Part shown: piece after piece, positions 57,169-64,000 of the stretch
Position numbering within the stretch: position 1 is the first letter of the stretch
How the letters are laid out: each line of letters starts with the position of its first letter
Assembly (NCBI RefSeq): GCF_030272615.1
Contig: NC_081407.1
Span: forward strand, 264,290,574-264,354,573
Source: Cryptomeria japonica
Taxonomy: Eukaryota > Streptophyta > Pinopsida > Cupressales > Cupressaceae
DNA: 64,000 nt
Reading direction: 5' to 3'
Program-made: the position numbers and the translations under genes
Notes under the pieces: model-generated
The model's database searches: none
What the model was told of the DNA's origin: nothing
What the model saw: only the letters and a program-made list of their open reading frames with translations

Positions 57169-58125
57169 CTGTATTGACTACTTCTCTCTAGTATATATGA
57201 GGTAGATTTGCTTCTGATATCATACTTCTGACTACATCCAAGATAGTTCTATTTTTCCTTTCCACAACTCCATTCTATTGGGGTGTCCGGGGTGCTGATA
57301 ACTATCTTATGATCCCATTCACTTCACAGAATGTATTAAATTCCTTAGATGTGAACTCACCTCCTTGATCTGATCTCAAACATTTGATTTTCTTGCCGGT
57401 TTCATTTTCTACCATCACCTTGAATAGTTTGAATTTCCCAAATGCTTCAGATTCTTCTTTGAGAAAAGTAACCCAACACATTCTAGAATAGTCATCAATG
57501 ATTAGCATAAAATATCTATCTCCTTGTATACTTCTAGTTCTTGCTGGACCACATAAATCAATATGAATTAAATCAAGAAAATTGTTAGACTTCTTTGTAA
57601 TACTCTTAAAAGTTTCTCTAACTTTCTTTCCAAATTGACATTCCTTACATACCGGATTGTGAGGTTTAACAATCTTAGGTAAATCTCTAACTGTCTTAGT
57701 AGTACTGATTTTCACAATGCAATCAAAATTTACATGACAAAGTCTCTTATGCCATAACCAACTTTCATCAATATGTGCAATCAAACATTCTTTCTCATTA
57801 TTGTTCAAATGAAAGATATTACCTCTAGTCTGATTACCAGTTGCAATTTCCAAACCAGTTATGTTTAATATTTTGCATTTACCATTCTTTAATTGTAACT
57901 AAAATCATTTCTCAACTAATTGACCAACACTCAAAAGATTATGCTTCAAACCTTCAACATAGTAGATGTTATCAGTATTTTGCTTACCATCAAAAGATAT
58001 AGTGCCTTTTCCTTTGATCAAACAAGCTTTATCATCTCCAAATCTTACTAGACCTCCATTGTAATCCTAAAAGGTTAAGAATTTACTCTTATCTCCAGTC
58101 ATATGATGTGAACATCCCGAATCAA
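57169..58125 (-). pseudogene. Copia protease and integrase
   Basis: IIDSGCSHHMTGDKSKFL (about 58070-58125) is the protease active site (DSG). NLLSVGQLVEK follows, then the HHCC domain WLWHKRLCHVNFDCI and CKECQFGKKVRETF, and the core LIHIDLCGPARTRSIQGDRY, IIDDYSRMCWVTFLKEESEA, LRSDQGGEFTSKEFN. After GIIR two TAGs fall at Gln positions (R-Q-LSAPRTPQ-Q-NGVVERKNRT in relatives). Acidic catalytic residues are present, but the frame is broken. Confidence 0.9.
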
Positions 58126-58129
58126 TAAT

Positions 58130-59224
58130 CTATTCATCCTTATCTTCAACTTTAGTTGCCAGAGCCTGCTCTACCAGTTGAACAGTAGGTGTCAATTGAT
58201 CTTTTGTTATAGCAAAAAAAGCCCATCCATTGTCTGCCAAATCTTCATCAAAATCATCAGTAACTCCTTCATCAGCATAATAACAAGATTTATCTCTATT
58301 CTTCTTAAACTTGTATTTCTGATAGTCAGTGTTAGGCTTATATGTTCTTTTAGCTTCTTCTCTTAATCTTGCATGTCTATCAGGACATCTAGAAGCAATA
58401 TGACCAATCTTATTATAGTTAAAACATTTAAAGGGTGCTTTACCTTCATACTTACTTCCAACTGGACCTTTAGGCATTTTCCTTGCAAATAGTGCTTCAA
58501 GTTCTTCAAGTTCTCTTGCATAGAAGGCTTTCCAATCAGATTTATCATGTGATAATGATGATGTTGTAGTTGATGATGATGCTTTGAAAGCTAGATTTGT
58601 CTTGATAGTAGTAACAAGACCAAATACCTCAAGCTCAAAAGATGAAAGTTTTCCAACCAAAGTGTCTCTAGATACTGATGCATTAGGCATTGTTCCTAAT
58701 TCATTTATAGTAGTAACTTTCATTTTATATGCCAGTGAAAAAGCTCTTAAAACTTTAGAAGCAATCTCATCTTCACTTAAGGTTCCTCCACAACATTGTA
58801 TACCCAAAACAATTTCATTTACTCTTTCCATAAAAGCATAAATTCTTTCATCTTCTTCCTTTTTCATACTTTCATACCTGACCCGGAAGCATTCCAGCTT
58901 TGCAATTTTGACTATGGAATCTCCTTCATTCAATGTTTCCAATTTGTCCCAAATAGCTTTAGCAGCAGATCTGTCTGACAATCCCATGACTTGCTGATCT
59001 GATAATGCACTCAAAAGTGCTTCTCTTGCTTTGCAATCATTTTCCTCATCTTTAGCCAAGTTAGGTGGAATAGGTTGACCTTGAGTAGTAGTATAGAAAT
59101 TCTTTGTAACATCCCATATGTCCTTTCCAATGCAATTCAAATGTGTCTCCATCCTGATCTTCCATATGCCATAGTTAGTTCCATCAAGTTTCAGACTGTC
59201 CTTCCTGAGATAGTTAGAAGACAT
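58130..59224 (-). CDS. Copia gag, 364 codons, open
   Basis: ATG at the complement of 59222-59224. MSSNYLRKDSLKLDGTNYGI leads into a UBN2/DUF4219-type gag with W-x-IRMETHLN, AAKAIWDKLETLNEG, RYESMKKEEDERIYAFMERV, GTLSEDEIASKVLRAFSLAY. The zinc knuckle is CFNYNKIGHIASRC, where the second Cys is Tyr. The ATG is about 45 nt from the PBS. This is the longest uninterrupted ORF of the element, and it could still encode a Gag with a damaged knuckle. Confidence 0.9.
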   Translation of the reverse strand: MSSNYLRKDSLKLDGTNYGIWKIRMETHLNCIGKDIWDVTKNFYTTTQGQPIPPNLAKDEENDCKAREALLSALSDQQVMGLSDRSAAKAIWDKLETLNEGDSIVKIAKLECFRVRYESMKKEEDERIYAFMERVNEIVLGIQCCGGTLSEDEIASKVLRAFSLAYKMKVTTINELGTMPNASVSRDTLVGKLSSFELEVFGLVTTIKTNLAFKASSSTTTSSLSHDKSDWKAFYARELEELEALFARKMPKGPVGSKYEGKAPFKCFNYNKIGHIASRCPDRHARLREEAKRTYKPNTDYQKYKFKKNRDKSCYYADEGVTDDFDEDLADNGWAFFAITKDQLTPTVQLVEQALATKVEDKDE

Positions 59225-59266
59225 TTGATCTCCTCAAGTTGTTAAACTTCTGCAAAAAGAGGACTA

Positions 59267-59279
59267 GGCTCTGATACCA
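59267..59279 (-). other. Copia PBS (initiator-Met type)
   Basis: Minus strand TGGTATCAGAGCC, two bases inside the LTR end at 59282. Confidence 0.9.
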
Positions 59280-59281
59280 AT

Positions 59282-60342
59282 TGTTAGGTCCCAGAGACAA
59301 TTGAGAGGGGGGGAGGTGAATCAGTTGTCCAATAAATTCAACCAAAATTAACTTAACCAAAACTTAATGCTTAATACTAGTAAACCAAACTTTATGATGG
59401 TAGACAGTCTTAACACTTAAATGCAGTACCGATAAAGATTAATGCATGAAATAGAAAGACAATAACATCCACAACACATAACTCAATTATTTGTACGTGG
59501 AAACCCTATAAGGGGAAAAACCACGGTGGGAAGCCTTACCCACAATCAAATGATACTATTGCAGATAGTATGTGTGTACAATATGGATTCTGCACATGTA
59601 GAAAGGCCAGCTGCCTAGAGCTCACTGCTCAAACATAAAATGAGAGTCACACTGACTACAATTGGATGGTTAAATCCAATTATAATGTACTGCATAAAAT
59701 AGCATCTTCATATGTTGGATTCAATACTGGTTTAGTTCTGATTGCCTCCACAAGATACTTCCTTCAACCTTCAAATGATGTCTGCATGTATAGCTTTGCT
59801 TATTTTCGCATATACCTTATTGCAATCCTTTTCGCATTCACATCTTAATCTCACAAATGAAATCTTACATTTATACCATAACCTAAGACTAATTGAATAG
59901 ATCAGCTCACTAAAAGATATTACAATAAAATCAATTATAAATAAATCAATATCCGATGCATGATGTCGGCTCAATGCATTTACAATAATAATAAATTATC
60001 TCAATAACATGTTGTGCTAATCTGGAATAGATATGTCTGTCGGTGCTTATCCTGGACCTATTTGTCGGTAACAACAAATATGCAAACTCGAATAAACAAT
60101 TAACCAAATCGCCAAAACCAAGTGATCGAATAATGTCTTCGACATAACCAAGTAGTCTCCAAGTCATTCCAAGTGCCGGTGAACAACATAATCTGCCGGT
60201 GAACCAAATACTAGTGACTTTGCATAACTCTCTGACTTGCCGGTGAACATAACCAAAATATCCAAGTGTTGATAAGTGTTGACAAGTGATGACAAGTGTT
60301 GACATCAATGAAAAAACTATATCAACATATCCAAAATGCCAA
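59282..60342 (-). repeat. Copia 5' LTR (1,061 bp)
   Basis: Plus strand TGTTAGGTCCCAGAGAC ... CATATCCAAAATGCCAA. Contains, on the minus strand, GAGCTCTAGGCAGCTGGCC and CTACATGTGCAG, blocks also present in the LTRs of the pol-less element. Confidence 0.88.
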
Positions 60343-60615
60343 TAGATATGGGATTTAATTTTCGATATGGAACTTGATCTGATACTTGCGTTGTTTCAAG
60401 TTGATTTGATGTTGATATGGGTTCCTGATTTTTTTTATATGAAACGTGATTTGATACTTGTGTTGTTTCAAGTTTGATATTGTGTTGATTTCGATATGGG
60501 ATTTGATTTTTGATATGGAACTTGATTTGATACTTGCGTTGTTTCAATTTGTTTTTGATTGGATATATCAGATAGATGTGGGAACTGATGCTGGACATTT
60601 GTTTTATTGTTATAG
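60343..60615 (+). other. PMD-c intron, right part
   Basis: Continuation of the GATATGG/GTTGTTTCAAGTTGAT tandem array to about 60570, then a TTTTATTGTTATAG acceptor ending at 60615. Confidence 0.7.
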
Positions 60616-62611
60616 GAACGACTTGGCATACTTCAGTCGTGAGAGAAATTTCCTAGACCATGGTCTTTGATTCCTCAGTTGACATAGACAGATAGAGATA
60701 TTATTGAGAGGTGTGGATTGTCCTCTTTGTTGGACATGCCTTGGTATATCATTAACCGGGGTTTGCTAACAACTTTGGCAGAGAGGTGGCATAGTGACAT
60801 GAACACCTTACATTTGGCTACTAGTGAGATGACAATTACTCCATAGGACTCTTATCGGATTTGATGGATTCTAGTGATTGGAGCACTATTTCTATATGAG
60901 TAGACAAAGGAGGATGGGATAGAGGCTCTTCACCGGATATTTCACGATGATCAGATTTGTGGATATGAGATCCCTTGGCAGGAGTTCATAGATTTTGATT
61001 ATGCTCCCCTACCTTCTATATTGGCAGGCTTTGTAGGTGGCTTCTTGTGTCCTGACTGTAGGTCAAAGGGACTAGTAGTGGGGTGGGGATTATTTTTAGA
61101 TGATATGGTGACACAGGGTCACAGGTTTGCATGGGGGTCCTGTATGTTGGCCCATCTGTACAGAGATCTGCACCAGGTGGTGTATCTGGGATACTCGAGT
61201 TTATCAGTTGGGTCACATTATTATAGGTGTGGGCTTGGGAGCACCTTCCCATAGTGAGGCCACTTGTAGACAGGGATAGGCATTTGGTCAAGCTTATGTA
61301 TATGGGTACATGGGTATAGTTGTCCAGTGTAAGCTGGGCAAACTAGAGCATTGGAGGAGGGTGTTGGATGACATTGATACGATCATCTAGAGACCATATA
61401 TGGATTGCAAGGTGTGGGCGAAGGATGGGCTAGAGATGCCCTATGCATATATGTCGCGATACTTGATAGGGCAGATGCCTTTTATCATTGAGAGGTTCTT
61501 GCATAGCCGTGTTCAGCGGCAGTATGGTCGACAACAGGATATACCATAGGGAGCATGCCTATATGCTCGTCGAAGATAGGATGTGCCAGAGTGGGGTCTG
61601 ACTATTGATAGTGCAGTGGTTGTGGAGGAGTACATGCATTTGGCCAGACAGATATGGGACTACGGGTTCAGAGTGGTAGATGCTAGGATGATAGAGGAGT
61701 TTGCAGCGCTCTTTATGGCTCATATCGTGGCATGGATATCAGATCTGGTAGAGATGATTTCTTCCTTTGACGATGATGATGATGAGCAGCCAAAGATGGA
61801 GGAGGGATATAGGGATGATGGAGGAGATGGCGGGGGAGATGGGGGGGGAGGTGGTAGAAGGATATGAGGAGATAGAGGAAGGGGTGGAGGAGATAGAAGG
61901 AGGATTGGAGGGGGGATGGAGGAGATAGAGGGAGGATTGGAGGGGGGGATGGAGGGATGAGAGGAGATGGAGGGAGGATTGGAGGGGGGGGGTGGAGGGA
62001 GGAGAGGAGATGGAGGGAGGAGAGGAGATATTGGGTTAATCAAATGACTAGGTGGTGATGGAGGTAGGGGAGGTTTGGTTCTCGAAGTTGGTAGGGTTGG
62101 CAGAGCAGGCGAGGTGCTAGCAGTTATGGGTGGGATAGAGGAGTTTGGGCGGCCGAGCTAGAGGAGGAGATTAGATGTATTACCTCCACTAGGGCCTAGG
62201 ATAGGGATAGGGATGGGTGGGACCATGACATAGGTACCTATTTAGGTTTGGGTACCCACCCACCAATAGGTCGCACAGATTAGGTCCCTATAGATGGCAG
62301 TGCAGCAGCTTCAGGCACAACTATTGGCTCAAGAGTGCTAGATTACATAGATTACCACAAAGCGGGATACAGAGAGAGAGCATTGGGGTCAATTAGAGGA
62401 GCTTGCAGAGATACTACAGAGAGTGATAGTTGGTGCCCTGATGCAGGACACATTGAGGGAGATACAGTACACTACCATGGCAGTTGAGTACTATAGGCAG
62501 TTGTATGAGGATTTAGTCCCTAGAGAGCAGAGGGCTCCTAGTTTTACTACTAGTCTATCAACTCGGAGTCAGTTGGGGACAAAGAGAAAAGGTGTTATAG
62601 GGCCTTCTTGA
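60616..62611 (+). pseudogene. PMD-c exon 2: plant mobile domain with Gly-rich and coiled-coil tail
   Basis: Begins in phase with exon 1. PQLT-stop-TDRDIIERCGLSSL, AERWHSDMNTLHLATSEMTI, then EYEIPWQEF-like YEIPWQEFIDFDYAP, GFVGGFLCPDCRSKGLVVGW, HRFAWGSCMLAHLYRDLHQV and VYLGYSSLSVG (61021-61254 open). After a frameshift near 61255 come YLIGQMPFIIERFLHSRVQR, VPEWGLTIDSAVVVEEYMHL (61583-61867), an Asp/Gly/Arg-rich stretch and a helical tail QLEELAEILQRVIVGALMQD to 62611. Stops TAG/TGA sit at likely Gln/Arg codons. PMD proteins such as MAIN and MAIL1 take part in plant silencing, and similar domains ride on transposons; which class this belongs to is undecided. Confidence 0.75.
61792..62033 (+). 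repeat. Near-pure polypurine tract in PMD-c
   Basis: About 240 bp of almost only G and A (GAGGAGATGGAGGGAGGATT-like units) encoding the Gly/Asp/Arg/Glu-rich linker. PMD-a has the counterpart on its coding strand (complement of 35775-35870). Confidence 0.8.
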
Positions 62612-63897
62612 CATGATCCACCTAGAGATCCAGGAGCTGGGACATCTGCGACAAGACCATCAGCCTCAAAAGATAGTCATACCTGAGAGACTTGTGTCTA
62701 TTGTACTTTGATCATTGTGTTGTATTTTGACAAACATGACATCCTTTGTATATTTTGACCATATATATGACACCAATTTTCTGATCCACATGTGATGTGT
62801 TTATGGATGATGATTTATGCATTGATATGATGTTTTTATGATAATGATGTGATGCTTAGATAAATGCTTTTGATTTGATATTGATTGATGATAGTTGATG
62901 ATGATGTGATGCAATGATATTGATTTGTGAGATGTATCTTGAAAATGAGATGTATGATAATTATATGTTGTGAGATGTATTTTGAAAATTAGTTGTATGA
63001 TAATGATATGTTGTGAGATGTATCTTGAAAATTAGATGTATGATAATGCAACTAAATGCAAATTTACATGATATGCAACTATTTGTAAAATGATATGCAA
63101 CTAAATGCAAATTTACATGATATGCAACTATTTGTAAAATGATATGCAACTAATTGATCACCCTCATTCTGTCATTTGTCATTCCCATGTAGTCACATGT
63201 TTTTGCTCTGTTTTTGTTTATCATCATTGATATTTTGATATGTTGGAAGTTTATACAAGCATAATGGTATAATTGAACCATAATGACCTGAGAAAAACTT
63301 ACATGGATTTTTTATATTGCAAGATGGCACAAGCGTCGAGGTATAATTGAACCAAGATGACCTGAGTGTTGCTTCAATATAAACAGACAAGATTGGACCA
63401 TTTGTATGCGTAAAGTGGAACAATGTCTTTAGTGATATGTTCATAATCACGTCTCGAGACAAAATTTGCACAGTACAAGTGATCGCCTCACAGATAGAAA
63501 ACCAAAAAATATCAGACCCTCGAGCCACTTTCTCTAGCTCGATGCATCATTGAGAAAATTTAGGAGATCCAATAATTCAAAAAGTTTAAGTGCAAAATAG
63601 TCAAAACTTCATGTGAGATGTAAACAAATTATAATTCAGAAAATCATCCATCATGTGTGTGTTGAAATTGTTAATAGGATCAGTGTTATTTTTTCACGGC
63701 TGATGAGCTTTGACTTTGGATGAAAAATATATGAGTAATGATATATAGAGGAGTTTTTCCCTCACAAAAAGCTCTTGTTGCTAGGTTTTCACCACTTGTT
63801 TTTATTGCACTTTTTTGTTGTTTTGATTTTTTCTTTGTATTTTTCTGATTTTTCAATTTTTTTTGTATTTTTCACTTTTTCCATGCATTATACCACT
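62612..63897. other. Unassigned DNA with short tandem repeats
   Basis: 62920-63050 repeats GTGAGATGTATCTTGAAAAT / GATGTATGATAAT about three times; 63045-63155 repeats ATATGCAACTAAATGCAAAT and TACATGATATGCAACTATTT. 63270-63360 has a duplicated GGTATAATTGAACCA...GATGACCTGAG. The right part is probably 3' noncoding DNA of Tat-D. No convincing gene. Confidence 0.45.
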
Positions 63898-64000
63898 CAA
63901 GTATAGTATTTCTTTAGATGGATGTTGTTGGTTGGTTCATCAAGCACATCTCCCTCTAAAGTGGTAATTTGATAGGCACCTAATCCATAGGCTGATATTA
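63898..64000 (-). pseudogene. Tat-D: C-terminus of a Tat integrase entering from the right edge
   Basis: Minus-strand frame GLGAYQITTLEGDVLDEPTN then NIHLKKYYT and TGA at 63898-63900. It corresponds to the end of Tat integrase (GAYxLxTxEG...NxMHLKRYY), also seen in degraded form at about 14880-14950 in Tat-B. The element continues outside the window. Confidence 0.7.

Larger units (their letters stand above)
53970..60342 (-). mobile_element. Ty1/copia retrotransposon in the PMD-c intron
   Basis: LTRs at 53970-54869 and 59282-60342, Met-type PBS, gag, protease, integrase, RT and RNase H in order on the minus strand, and PPT beside the left LTR. Gag through integrase share one frame and RT through RNase H another, so one frameshift (57170-57300) plus stops break it. 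The left LTR lacks about 160 bp of its outer end, so no TSD can be read. It is flanked on both sides by the same intronic GATATGG repeat. Confidence 0.92.

Noticed and set aside
61720-62043. Minus-strand Pro/Ser-rich ORF (extensin-like appearance)
   Set aside because: Antisense of the polypurine Gly-rich linker of PMD-c; composition follows from the G/A bias.

Overview
The window looks like a retrotransposon-packed intergenic stretch of a large seed-plant genome. A gymnosperm such as a conifer is my best guess, but that is inference from the crowding of old Tat, Athila and copia elements and plant mobile domain copies; nothing here identifies a species. I recognise no intact host gene, rRNA, tRNA or CRISPR array. 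Nearly all coding sequence is decayed transposable-element sequence, and many premature stops sit where the family expects Gln, Arg or Trp, as expected from C-to-T decay of methylated DNA.

Layout. 1-8300: 5' two thirds of a minus-strand Tat-lineage Ty3/gypsy element (Tat-A): leader ORF, gag, protease, G-patch, RT and two RNase H domains; its 3' end lies outside the window. 8300-9717: A-rich and unassigned DNA. 9718-11157: a 1.39 kb imperfect inverted repeat with 61 bp tandem units in its arms. 11158-16858: a plus-strand, 5'-truncated Tat element (Tat-B). Its 3' LTR is split by a complete Athila-type element (16859-34484, TSD CATAC). The Athila env-like ORF is in turn split by a complete LTR element with no pol (24664-31224, TSD ACGGA). 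This three-level nest is the structural core of the window.

34485-39140: remainder of the Tat-B LTR, a minus-strand plant mobile domain pseudogene (PMD-a) and AT-rich DNA. 39144-42000: two solo copia-type LTRs in opposite orientation, each with a perfect 5 bp TSD. 42369-44897: internally deleted copia remnant with a short LTR. 45840-48055: PMD-b with its upstream region. 48056-49413: minus-strand Tat protease/G-patch fragment (Tat-C). 49414-51470: no recognisable gene. 51471-62611: PMD-c, whose intron carries a copia element (53970-60342). 62612-63897: short tandem repeats and unassigned DNA. 63898-64000: C-terminus of a further minus-strand Tat integrase (Tat-D).

Two things stand out. (1) The 24664-31224 element has copia-like LTRs, PBS and duplicated PPT but no RT, RNase H or integrase. 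It encodes a coiled-coil protein with four zinc knuckles and a roughly 1,090-codon protein I do not recognise, and it shares LTR blocks with the pol-bearing copia at 53970-60342, a plausible source of machinery. (2) Three PMD copies lie within 27 kb. Two share a phase-0 intron, a HRFERV exon 1 and an upstream conserved block that also occurs next to the large inverted repeat.
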